Source: Phytomonospora endophytica
GTDB lineage: Bacteria; Actinomycetota; Actinomycetes; Mycobacteriales; Micromonosporaceae
Direction: 5' to 3'
NCBI RefSeq assembly: GCF_014202425.1
Contig: NZ_JACHGT010000013.1
Span: 62,001-126,000 of the forward strand
Length of the DNA stretch: 64,000 nucleotides
Positions 16,279 through 24,033 of the stretch are shown here, one piece after another; the stretch's first letter is position 1; every line of letters starts with the position of its first letter. Below the pieces are notes generated by a model, which was not told the DNA's origin, made no database searches, and saw only the letters and a list, made by a program, of their open reading frames with translations. The translations under genes and the position numbers were made by a program.

Positions 16279-17889
16279 CTAGTCGCCGGCGGCGGCGTTG
16301 CCCTTGCGTCGGGCGAGGAGGTAGATCCCGCGCCCCACCAGGATCGTGGCTATCCCGACACCGATCAGTGTCAGCACACCACCGGTGCCCGTCAGCGGCA
16401 GCGAGTTCGACTTCGGCGCGATGTTCTCCCGCTTCTGTTCCGGCACGACGGCCGGGGCCGTCTCGCCGTTCGTGCCCTCGCCGGAGCCGGTGGAGTCCGC
16501 GCTCTCACTGAAGATCACCATCTCCGGGACGGCGACGGCGGCACTGAGCATCCCGATTCCGGCGTCCAGCACGGGAATCCGCGACTGGCGGCCAGGCACC
16601 TTCGCGAAGATCTGCACACGCGCCGAGGAGGCCTCGGCGACGACCGCGCGCGGGTAGATCCGGCTCTCGACATGGCCGAGACTGATCCGGACCGTGAGAA
16701 CCTCGTCGAGGTCGGCCGCCTCGGCCGTCAGGCCCTGCGTCACGGGCAGCCCTTCGAGACCGAGACCGGGCACGCCGAGACCGTCGAGGCCGAGGTCGGG
16801 CAGGCCCGTGCCCGCCAGGTCGGGCGTCGGGAGGCTCGGGTCGAGCGCGATCGGCAGCTTCGGCGGGACGATGCCCTCCAGCTTCGGCTGCGCGCCGAGA
16901 CCGGGCAGGCCCAGCCCCGACAGCAGCGGGGAAAGCAGGCCGGACAGGGGATTGCCCGACAGCGGGCCGCCACCCTCCATGATGGACCGCGACGGAAGGC
17001 CGTACTCGACGCTCTTGTCGGGAGAGTCGAGCCGCACCTTCTTGCCGCCCGGCTTGATGATCTCCAGGATCGGCGAAGCGTAGGCCACCGAGGCGTTCTT
17101 CCTGCTCCCGTCGGTGGTGACCTTCAGGGAAGGCGCGTCGATGACCCGGATCCGGCTGCTCGCGGGCGTTCCCGCCATCAGCAGCAACTCTTCGAGCCCG
17201 GCCGTGGCACGCGCGGCGATGCCGTCGGTGCCGGCCTTCGTGCGGACCAGGTCCGCGCCGGTCTCGGTGAACCCGGTCTTCGGGATCGCCAGGAGACTCG
17301 GCGACGAGGCCGGCGAACCGCCGAGCTGAAGACCGCCCGGAAGTACGGCGGCGTCACTGATCGCGCTGTAGGTGCTGGTGATCGGCCCTTTGCCCTCACC
17401 GCAGCCGAGGTGGCGGGGCCACTGGGCGTGCGCGCTGAGCTCGCCCGCGCCGGTCCGCACCAGCGCGAGGTCGCGGTCGGAGACGACACCGGTCGCGGGC
17501 TTGTTGTGGTGGGGCGGAGCGGTCTGCGTGACCTCTTTCCCCGGCACGACGGGCAATCCGAGCTCGTCCAGGGGCACGTCGCCCTGGTACAGGTCGGCCG
17601 AGGCGCGGGCCTTCGTCGCGCTCAAGCTCGCCACGGCACTGCCGCTGGTGGAGAGCCGGTTGTCGCTCAACGGGGGCAGGTCGATGCCGAGCGAACGAAC
17701 GTCCAAGGTAGACACTCGCATGAGTTCGGCACCACTGGCCGCCAGCACGCTCGGGGTCACGCACGCCGCCTGCGCCGACGACGCGGGCAGCGAGAGGCCC
17801 GCCACCGAGAGCGTGAGCGCCGCGCCGCTCGCGGCGAGACGCCGCGCGTAGCGCGCCAGGGGTCGCTGCTGGACAAATGAATTGCTCAT
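16279..17889 (-). CDS. LPLTG-anchored cell-surface protein
   Basis: In this 536-residue protein an N-terminal signal peptide ends near PASSAQA. The C-terminus has the sortase signal LPLTGTGG, a transmembrane helix and a basic tail RRKGN. The mature part is rich in beta-strands and has a Gly/Leu/Pro-rich middle (GLLSPLLSGLGLPGLGAQP, LGLDGLGVPGLGLEGLP) with repeated G-L-P units. It is probably covalently fixed to peptidoglycan. SCO1860-like LAETG/choice-of-anchor surface proteins have this plan. Function unknown. Confidence 0.85.
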   Translation of the reverse strand: MSNSFVQQRPLARYARRLAASGAALTLSVAGLSLPASSAQAACVTPSVLAASGAELMRVSTLDVRSLGIDLPPLSDNRLSTSGSAVASLSATKARASADLYQGDVPLDELGLPVVPGKEVTQTAPPHHNKPATGVVSDRDLALVRTGAGELSAHAQWPRHLGCGEGKGPITSTYSAISDAAVLPGGLQLGGSPASSPSLLAIPKTGFTETGADLVRTKAGTDGIAARATAGLEELLLMAGTPASSRIRVIDAPSLKVTTDGSRKNASVAYASPILEIIKPGGKKVRLDSPDKSVEYGLPSRSIMEGGGPLSGNPLSGLLSPLLSGLGLPGLGAQPKLEGIVPPKLPIALDPSLPTPDLAGTGLPDLGLDGLGVPGLGLEGLPVTQGLTAEAADLDEVLTVRISLGHVESRIYPRAVVAEASSARVQIFAKVPGRQSRIPVLDAGIGMLSAAVAVPEMVIFSESADSTGSGEGTNGETAPAVVPEQKRENIAPKSNSLPLTGTGGVLTLIGVGIATILVGRGIYLLARRKGNAAAGD

Positions 17890-18018
17890 CCGGTCCTTCC
17901 GTTACGCCGGTTGGGGAGTGGACGAGGGCCCTCACCAGACGCAACGAGACAGTGATGGGAGGGTTACGCGACGCAAGCGAAACCCTCGCTCAATTGTCCG
18001 AAAGGCGGCGTTAAATGC

Positions 18019-19653
18019 CTAAATGGATATAGGAGGTTCGATGAGTGTCACCGGAACGTGTTGCGTGGGGGCGATCCAGGACCGCTCGCCCTCACCGTCG
18101 GGAACGGCGTGCCACACCCGGTTGACGCGCGGGACGGCCAAGGGGTAGATCGTCAACCCGCCGTCCGCGCCGATCCGGATGCGCAGGAAGCCCTTCGCGT
18201 GCTCGATCGACTGCCCCGCGAACAACTCGTTGTCGTTGACCCCGAGCAGCCCGGCGAGGTACAGGTAGACCGTCACCAGGATCCCGCCGCCGACCATCGC
18301 GACCGGCAGGTCGGCGAACAGCCACCACGCGGCCAGATCCAGCCGGCCCCAGACGATGAGGCTGACCAACGCGAAGGCCAGATGCGCTGTGCCGTGCAGG
18401 AACCCGGCGAGGAGGTTCTGCCACTTCCACGGCCCCAGCGAAGGTCGCGCGAAGACGATCGAGACGCCGTAGAGGACCGCGCCGGCACCGACCGCCGTCG
18501 TCGGCGGGCCCAGCAGGGCCAGCAGCAGGCCGAACTGCAGGGCGCCGAGCACGGCGAGGAAACCCGGGTTGCGGAGGGGAAGCCGCCAGAACACACCCGT
18601 CGCCCACGTCCGCGAAGCGGACGTGGACGGGTAGGAGGACTGCTTCGTGAACGACTCCGACGGGCTCGCGTTGCGTGCCGTCGTCGCCGGATGCGGCACC
18701 GCGACGGCCTCCGGGAGGTCGTGCGTGCCCGACAGGTACGCGCCGCCGCCGCCCCACGTCACCAGCTGGCGGCCGCCATCGTCGGTGGCGTAACGGGAGT
18801 AGTGGTGCAGGTCGCCGGACAACATCAGCGGCACCGTCGCGCCCTTGGGCGTGACGATGGTGCGGATGAGGTAGTCGACGGTGTCGAACTGGCGCGGATC
18901 GTCGCAACTGAGCACCCACGACGGCCGCGGCAGGCAGACGATCACCTTGTGACCGGCCCGCAGATCCTTCGCGGCCTCCTCGAAGTAGGTCAGCTGCGGA
19001 TCGTCGATGTAGGCCTCGGTGTTGGAGTCGATGGCGAAGAGCCACCAGTCACCCGGGAGTTTCAACGCGAAGTAGCTGCGCCGCTGGCCCGTCCGGCGGC
19101 CGCCGATCGAACGACGGTGACCGAACATGCGCAGGAACGCCGTCAGGCCGTCGTACCAGTCGTGGTTGCCGGGCAGGGCGTAGAGATCGCCGCCGTCGCC
19201 CGCGGGAAGGGCCGCCTGATACGGGCCCTTGCAACGGTCCTCGTAGTCCTGCCACGACGCCGTCGGGTAGACCTGATCGCCGCCCATGACCATGACGCGG
19301 CCGCGTGGGAGCGTGAAGTCGTCGACGTCGAGCGTCGGCTGACTCGCCAGATACGCCACGGTGTACGTCGAGTCGAAACCGTCGCCCAGGTCGGCGACGT
19401 AGTCGAGCCACAGCTCCTCGCCGCCGGAGTGGTCGAAGGTCTCCTGCGGGAACTGGTGCTGCAGCTCACGCTTGTCGAGATAGGCGCCCAAGAGCTTCGC
19501 CAGCACCACCCGCACCGCCGTGCCGAGAAGTAAGAGCGGCGACAACCACGCCACACGGGGCCGACGCGTGAAGCCGAGCTGGTCGGGGTGCAGGTTCTGC
19601 GGACGAGGAGGGGTCACCTGTCCATTGTGTCCCGGTGGGGTGGCGACCGTCAC
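18019..19653 (-). CDS. membrane-associated metallophosphoesterase
   Basis: In this 544-residue protein residues 85-330 form a calcineurin-like phosphoesterase: GDG, MGGDQVYP, LPGNHDWYDG and SGDLHHYSRY supply the metal-binding Asp, Asn and His residues. Four or five transmembrane helices follow (about residues 375-490), then a soluble tail. The N-terminus has one more hydrophobic stretch (LSPLLLLGTAVRVVLAKL). Substrate unknown. The GTG start overlaps the stop of the small upstream DUF1737 gene by four bases, so they are coupled. Confidence 0.87.
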   Translation of the reverse strand: MTVATPPGHNGQVTPPRPQNLHPDQLGFTRRPRVAWLSPLLLLGTAVRVVLAKLLGAYLDKRELQHQFPQETFDHSGGEELWLDYVADLGDGFDSTYTVAYLASQPTLDVDDFTLPRGRVMVMGGDQVYPTASWQDYEDRCKGPYQAALPAGDGGDLYALPGNHDWYDGLTAFLRMFGHRRSIGGRRTGQRRSYFALKLPGDWWLFAIDSNTEAYIDDPQLTYFEEAAKDLRAGHKVIVCLPRPSWVLSCDDPRQFDTVDYLIRTIVTPKGATVPLMLSGDLHHYSRYATDDGGRQLVTWGGGGAYLSGTHDLPEAVAVPHPATTARNASPSESFTKQSSYPSTSASRTWATGVFWRLPLRNPGFLAVLGALQFGLLLALLGPPTTAVGAGAVLYGVSIVFARPSLGPWKWQNLLAGFLHGTAHLAFALVSLIVWGRLDLAAWWLFADLPVAMVGGGILVTVYLYLAGLLGVNDNELFAGQSIEHAKGFLRIRIGADGGLTIYPLAVPRVNRVWHAVPDGEGERSWIAPTQHVPVTLIEPPISI

Positions 19654-19883
19654 GTGATGGGGTCGGCGGAATGAGTCGTGCGCGAACGGACTGCCTCATA
19701 GGGCGGCAGGACGACCGCCTGCGCGGCGACGACGCGCTCGCCGTCGAAGGTGAGGCTCGGGGAGCCGTGGAGTTCGTAGCCGTCGTCGAGCAGCGCCGAG
19801 ATGCGCTCGCAGAACGTCGCGTCGTCCGGGCCGGTGATCAGCCGGTAGCGCAGTCGGGCTTCGAACCCGCTCGGGGAAGTCAT
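19650..19883 (-). CDS. DUF1737 protein
   Basis: This 77-residue protein matches the DUF1737 pattern: YRLITGPDDATFCERISALL, then DGYELHGSPSLTFDGERVVAAQAV. These small proteins have an unknown role. It is translationally coupled with the metallophosphoesterase gene, which is a frequent actinobacterial pair as far as I recall. The 193 bp between it and tRNA-Thr hold no gene and must contain promoters for both. Confidence 0.8.
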   Translation of the reverse strand: MTSPSGFEARLRYRLITGPDDATFCERISALLDDGYELHGSPSLTFDGERVVAAQAVVLPPYEAVRSRTTHSADPIT

Positions 19884-20076
19884 CGGGGCACGCCCTCACG
19901 TCGACTCGCCGGAGGCGGTGGCCCCCGCGCCAAGACCCTATCGCGCGGGGGCGGGGCGGGGGCGGGGTCGGTGGCTGCCGGGCGGGTCGGTCGGGGGTAG
20001 TTCGGCAACCCATTTCGCGCGGGCCGGGGGGATCACGTACACTCGACCGCTGTACCCGTGTGTTTCGTGGGTGCGC

Positions 20077-20149
20077 GCCGCCTTAGCTCAGTCGGCAGAG
20101 CGATTCACTCGTAATGAATAGGTCGTCGGTTCGATTCCGACAGGCGGCT
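20077..20149 (+). tRNA. tRNA-Thr (anticodon CGT)
   Basis: The 73-nt cloverleaf folds without mismatch in the acceptor stem (GCCGCCT/AGGCGGC), the anticodon stem (ATTCA/TGAAT) around CTCGTAA, and the T-arm (GTCGG TTCGATT CCGAC). CCA is not encoded. It marks the change from conserved chromosome to accessory DNA and is a plausible integration site. Confidence 0.97.
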
Positions 20150-20167
20150 CAGTGTTCGAGCAGGTCA

Positions 20168-20201
20168 GAGGCCCGCTTCCCTGGTTGGGGAGCGGGCCTC
20201 T
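20168..20201 (+). terminator. terminator after tRNA-Thr
   Basis: GAGGCCCGCTTCCC pairs with GGGGAGCGGGCCTC (one G-T pair) around a 5-base loop and is followed by TT. The following 260 bp to 20463 hold no gene; only the direct repeat TTTGACCGTGA, twice near 20207-20228, stands out. Confidence 0.85.
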
Positions 20202-20463
20202 TGATCATTTGACCGTGATTTGACCGTGAGATTTTTCGTCACGAGCCGATATCAGCGAGGCTGAGACGCGCGTCACGCGCTCAGTCCAGGCCGTCGAGCG
20301 GGGCTCGATTGTTCAACTAGCGACACCTGTCCGCGCCCGCTAAAGACCCATATCGGCCCTCACCGTAGGTCCGGCGGGCTCGCGCCGGGTACTCGTGCAT
20401 CCGGTTTACAAGGCGCTTGCGGAGCCTGGCAGGGCGGGGCGGTTGAGAGCGGCGACGCCCGTG

Positions 20464-21657
20464 TCAGTCTCGATCGACCTCTAGGCGCAGCAGCTCGCAG
20501 AACTCGGCGAGCGTGGCTTCGTCGTCCTCTGGTTCCTCGTCCTCATCGTCAAGGTCCAACGGCTCGTCGTCTTCATCCTCGAGTTCGATCTCGAACGAAA
20601 CCTCCCGGAAGAGCGTCCAGCAGCCGCGGATCCCGTCGAGGAGATCCTCCAGAAGGTCACGGGCCGGCCGCATCGGGTCCAGCAGCGTGACGCGAAGTTC
20701 TTTGAGGAGAGCAGCGGCCGTCTCGGGGCTGCTGACGCGGTACTCGCCGGCTCGCTGCTCAGCGAGGGCAACATCAGCCTTGAGCGCGTCGAGATCAGGG
20801 ATCTCGCCGTCGGCGACCTTGAGGGCGTTTCGGATCAGCTCGGTGACGATGTCCAGCGGCGTCCGGCCGGTCTTGATCTGCTCCAAAACGTATGTTGGTG
20901 TTTCGAGTTGGATGGCGGTGATGTTGTCCGCTTCGAACAACACGCGCGTAGTGTCAACGCCCGCGAGTTCTCCGGCCACTTCGGCGGCGGCATGCAACCA
21001 GTGAGCCGCGGCGACAGCTGCGGCGGTCGGGTCGAGATCGGTGAAGAGCTCGCTGCCTCCGAGAGGGTCGTTGTCCAGCAGCTGGTGAGCAGCCTGGATC
21101 TGAACCGGTGACGGATCAGCCCGTGAGAGGTGCACCGCTTGTGCGGCGCGCCCTGTCAGATCGCCGAGTTCGGCAGATGAGATCGCGGCGATTTCGCATT
21201 CAATGTCACTGACGACGCGTTCGGTCAGTTCAGTGTGCTTGATGGCGTGTAGGGCGCGGCCCACCCTGTGCGCGGACTCCTCAACGGGGTCGTAGCAAAC
21301 GATCATGCTGCCGTGCTCATTTGGAAGGTTCGGGTCTGTGATCGCGGGAAGGACGGTCGAGAAGGCTTCCCGGGACTGCTGCCGTCGCCAACCGACTGAG
21401 TTTGGTGCGAGGTCGTCCATCGCGGCGCTCGCCGGGTGCGTGTAGCACCGCCAGAGGCACTTCGACATGAAGGTCAGCGTGTGGGAGAGGTGGAGAGCTT
21501 GCTTGTCGGTGACCTCCGAGGGCAGATTGGCGACCACATGACCCACAAGCCCGTGGCCGGTGCCGTGGCTCGCCACGAGTGTGCGCTGCTGAAGATCGAT
21601 GGCGAAATGAGTCAACCGAACCCCCGTAGGTCTATTTTGGACGACCAAGAGTGACAT
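20464..21657 (-). CDS. hypothetical protein with acidic C-terminus
   Basis: In this 397-residue protein the N-terminal part is mixed alpha/beta with THFAIDLQQRTLVASHGTGH. The middle is helical (residues 150-310). The last 40 residues are strongly acidic (EIELEDEDDEPLDLDDEDEE), like DNA mimics or chaperone-binding tails. No known domain was recognised. The start region is ambiguous (MSLLVV). It is the first gene inside the accessory region, on the opposite strand to the tRNA, and no integrase is near it. Confidence 0.6.
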   Translation of the reverse strand: MSLLVVQNRPTGVRLTHFAIDLQQRTLVASHGTGHGLVGHVVANLPSEVTDKQALHLSHTLTFMSKCLWRCYTHPASAAMDDLAPNSVGWRRQQSREAFSTVLPAITDPNLPNEHGSMIVCYDPVEESAHRVGRALHAIKHTELTERVVSDIECEIAAISSAELGDLTGRAAQAVHLSRADPSPVQIQAAHQLLDNDPLGGSELFTDLDPTAAAVAAAHWLHAAAEVAGELAGVDTTRVLFEADNITAIQLETPTYVLEQIKTGRTPLDIVTELIRNALKVADGEIPDLDALKADVALAEQRAGEYRVSSPETAAALLKELRVTLLDPMRPARDLLEDLLDGIRGCWTLFREVSFEIELEDEDDEPLDLDDEDEEPEDDEATLAEFCELLRLEVDRD

Positions 21658-21812
21658 GTTCGTGGCTGGGCGCCAACCCCTCCAGTCATGATCGTTGACC
21701 CGGTCGGACGTATCCGGTGTGCTGCGTCTCGACGCGCAGGGAAGGTCCTATGTAGTCGATAGCCTGGATGTGTCGTGGTGTCGTCTGGTAGGGGCCGTGA
21801 AGGGACGTGACG

Positions 21813-22355
21813 ATGGCCTTGGAGCGACGTGCTCATCAGGCAGGGATCTTCAGCGCCGTCGTGGCGGTGCTCGCGCTGCTCTGGGGCATATTCGTCTATG
21901 TGGTGCCCGGCCAACAGAGCGGATCGGGGAGTGATGCAACTTCGTCTGGCGATGAGGCTCCTGGTGCCGACTCGGGCGAGCAGAGCCCAAGGTCAGTGGA
22001 AGCCTGGCAGGGCACGATGCTCTTCGATGACGGCGGTGTCGACTTCGATACGGATCCCCCCACAAAGGCGTCGAGCCCAGACCCGAGGATTGACGCTTAC
22101 AACGGCGACGGGTCGATCGTGACCTACGGCTGGACCTTGAAGAACGTGGCTCGGTGGAGCGGTGAGGACGCGCCGAACGCCGAGGACTGCGCCGGACTTC
22201 TGCAGACGCATGCCGTGTACGAAGCTGACTATGACAAAGGCAGCCGCTTTTGCGTTCGCTCACGTGGGCTGGAGCGGATCGTGTTTGTTGAGTTTCTCGA
22301 GCCCATAGATACCGCCTGGGAGATCCAGGTGACCGTCTGGAACACGCGGGCCTGA
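21813..22355 (+). CDS. membrane-anchored exported protein, hypothetical
   Basis: This 180-residue protein has one transmembrane helix at residues 10-32 (AGIFSAVVAVLALLWGIFVY), then a Ser/Gly/Asp-rich linker and an extracytoplasmic domain with two Cys (AEDCAGLL, GSRFCVRSRG) and a final beta-rich segment (RIVFVEFLEPIDTAWEIQVT). Not recognised. A GTG six bases upstream (21807) is an alternative start. The gene ends 38 bp before the tRNA-Asp fragment. Confidence 0.6.
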   Translation: MALERRAHQAGIFSAVVAVLALLWGIFVYVVPGQQSGSGSDATSSGDEAPGADSGEQSPRSVEAWQGTMLFDDGGVDFDTDPPTKASSPDPRIDAYNGDGSIVTYGWTLKNVARWSGEDAPNAEDCAGLLQTHAVYEADYDKGSRFCVRSRGLERIVFVEFLEPIDTAWEIQVTVWNTRA

Positions 22356-22393
22356 ACTCGCGTTCATTGAGAACGGCAGTCATCTGGCGGCGC

Positions 22394-22439
22394 TCTGTCA
22401 AGGCGGAGGTTGCGGGTTTCAAGTCCCGTCGGGACCGCA
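22394..22439 (+). pseudogene. 3' fragment of a tRNA-Asp(GTC) gene, attachment-site relic
   Basis: From the anticodon loop CTGTCAA onwards the sequence follows actinobacterial tRNA-Asp: GGCGGAGGT, T-arm GCGGG/TTTCAAG/TCCCGT, then the acceptor 3' strand CGGGACC and GCA. The 5' half is absent: the bases before the loop (GCGCT) do not pair with GGCGG, and no GGTCCCG lies upstream. Such 3' tRNA halves are left by tyrosine-recombinase integration. Confidence 0.75.
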
Positions 22440-22454
22440 ACGTAGGTGCAGGTC

Positions 22455-22490
22455 AGGCCCCATTTCCGGAAACGGAGAGGGGGCCTTTTT
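22455..22490 (+). terminator. intrinsic terminator
   Basis: AGGCCCC and GGGGCCT enclose an inner TCCG-GAAA-CGGA hairpin and are followed by TTTTT. It stands just after the tRNA-Asp fragment, as a terminator behind a tRNA gene would. Confidence 0.85.
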
Positions 22491-22616
22491 CGTCTCATTG
22501 TCGCTTCGTTGTCGCGGATGTGCTGGCACCTGTCGGAGCGCGGCAGCATCAAAGTGACCCATGGCACGTCTCGCTGCCGTTCCGAGGACGTGAGAAGCGC
22601 ATCCGTTCCAAGGGCG

Positions 22617-22662
22617 CTCCAGCGACATGGCAACTGTCATGACAGTTGCCATGTCGCTGGAG
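22617..22662. repeat. 46-bp perfect palindrome
   Basis: The 23-base left arm (CTCCAGCGACATGGCAACTG then TCA) is followed immediately by its exact complement, with no spacer. It lies 36 bp beyond the stop of the first FxLD methyltransferase gene. As RNA it can only fold with a small loop by opening the centre. No T-run follows on either strand. It could be a terminator for the lanthipeptide operon or a protein-binding site. Confidence 0.9.
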
Positions 22663-22697
22663 GGTTCAACCTGAACCACGCAGAATCGGCACCACCT

Positions 22698-23939
22698 TCA
22701 GCGGTGTGACGGCAGCTGCGGCGATGACTCTTCGGCGATCAGGCAGGTGTTGACCTTGGAGATGATCGGGTATGCCGTGGATGTGTCGGGCTTGGTGCGC
22801 CAGGCGGTGATGGTCGGGGTGGCGGCTCGGTCGGGACCCCAAGCGCGGATGTGATCGCTGATCCGATCGGCGAGTTCCTGGCCTGCAGGGCCGTAGCCAG
22901 AGGTGCCGAGTTCGCAGCGGCGTTCTTCTGGGGCGGAGCGGGTGGTGAAGTACGCCAGCGAGGTGCCCTCGACGAGAGCGTGGGTCCAGGGTGGCAGGTC
23001 CTCCGGTACGTGTCCTGCTGCGATGGCGTCGCGCGTGGTGGTCAGGCGGCAGGCACCGGCTTCGTAGCTGGCCATGCGCAGCCACAGGACGTCCCAGGGC
23101 TCCCCGTCTTTAACGGTTACCCCTGACCACGACTCGCTGCGCTCCTGCTCGAACACACCGGTCAGGGCGTCGCGGTTGATGTCCTGATCGGAGTCGCAGG
23201 TGACCGTGATGGCATCGTTCGGGCCGACGGTGAAGGTGCGTTCGCTGCCATGGTCGCGCATGGGGATGAACCCGCCCATGAAGATCCGCTCGCTGATCAA
23301 GCGGTCCCCGTCGCGACCGAAGGCCACGATGCGGGAGTCGCCTCTCCACCGCAGAGGGATCACCAGGCGTCCGGACTTGGTGAGCTGCTCCCACCACGCG
23401 GCGGGTATATCCCAGCACCCGGCCGTGGCGACGATCCGATCGAACGGGGCGTGGGCGGAATGCCCTTCTGCCCCGTCACCGGTGACGAGATGGATGTCGT
23501 CGTAGCCGGCGCTGGTCAGGTTCTGTCGCGCTGTTTCGACGACATCGGCGTCGATGTCGATGCTGGTGACACTGCCGGTAGGGCCGACGAGTTCTCGCAC
23601 GAGCGCGGCGTTGTAGCCGGTGCCGGCCCCGATCTCCAGAACGCGCTGCCCGGGCTGGACATCGAGGTCTTCGAGCATCGCTGCGACGATCCAGGGTGCG
23701 GATGCCGAGCTGAGGGCCTTGCCGTCAGCGGCCCACTTGGTGACCACGTGGTCGTCTTCGTACGCGCGGGCGGTTGTTTCTTCGGGCAGGAACAGGTGCC
23801 GCTGGACTGTCTGCATCGCCTGCTCGACGCGCTCGGTACGCAGGAACTGCTCATCGCGGAGCTTGTCGACCAGGTGCGAGCGTAGAACAGCGGCATCTTG
23901 GTCCTTTTCACCGGTGTTGGTCTGATCGATGGTCGTCAT
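22698..23939 (-). CDS. FxLD-system PCMT-like methyltransferase (copy 1)
   Basis: This 413-residue protein has the protein-isoaspartate-methyltransferase fold: RHLFLPEE..YEDDHVVTK at the N-terminus, SAM motif I VLEIGAGTGYNAAL, then SIDIDADVVETARQ, and ATAGCWDIPAAW. A C-terminal domain of about 170 residues extends beyond PCMT. This build is that of the FxLD-system methyltransferases found with FxLD lanthipeptide precursors. In related class I lanthipeptides such enzymes methylate an Asp of the ring-containing core, which then rearranges to isoaspartate. GAGGA precedes the ATG. It is the last gene of the lanthipeptide operon. Confidence 0.88.
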   Translation of the reverse strand: MTTIDQTNTGEKDQDAAVLRSHLVDKLRDEQFLRTERVEQAMQTVQRHLFLPEETTARAYEDDHVVTKWAADGKALSSASAPWIVAAMLEDLDVQPGQRVLEIGAGTGYNAALVRELVGPTGSVTSIDIDADVVETARQNLTSAGYDDIHLVTGDGAEGHSAHAPFDRIVATAGCWDIPAAWWEQLTKSGRLVIPLRWRGDSRIVAFGRDGDRLISERIFMGGFIPMRDHGSERTFTVGPNDAITVTCDSDQDINRDALTGVFEQERSESWSGVTVKDGEPWDVLWLRMASYEAGACRLTTTRDAIAAGHVPEDLPPWTHALVEGTSLAYFTTRSAPEERRCELGTSGYGPAGQELADRISDHIRAWGPDRAATPTITAWRTKPDTSTAYPIISKVNTCLIAEESSPQLPSHR

Positions 23940-24033
23940 CGGCGTGTCCTCATCGGATGTTGGGCATGGTGGTCGTGAGGGCTGGTGTTCAGGGGATGGT
24001 GCGGACTGGCCTGGGGACGGTCCGATACGGCAG

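Noticed and set aside
18058-19533. Plus-strand open frame of 491 codons opposite the metallophosphoesterase
   Set aside because: Arg/Gln-rich low-complexity antisense shadow. The minus-strand gene has clear metal-binding motifs.
22340-22440. A complete tRNA gene
   Set aside because: Only the 3' part from the anticodon loop matches tRNA-Asp. The 5' acceptor, D-arm and the left anticodon stem are missing.
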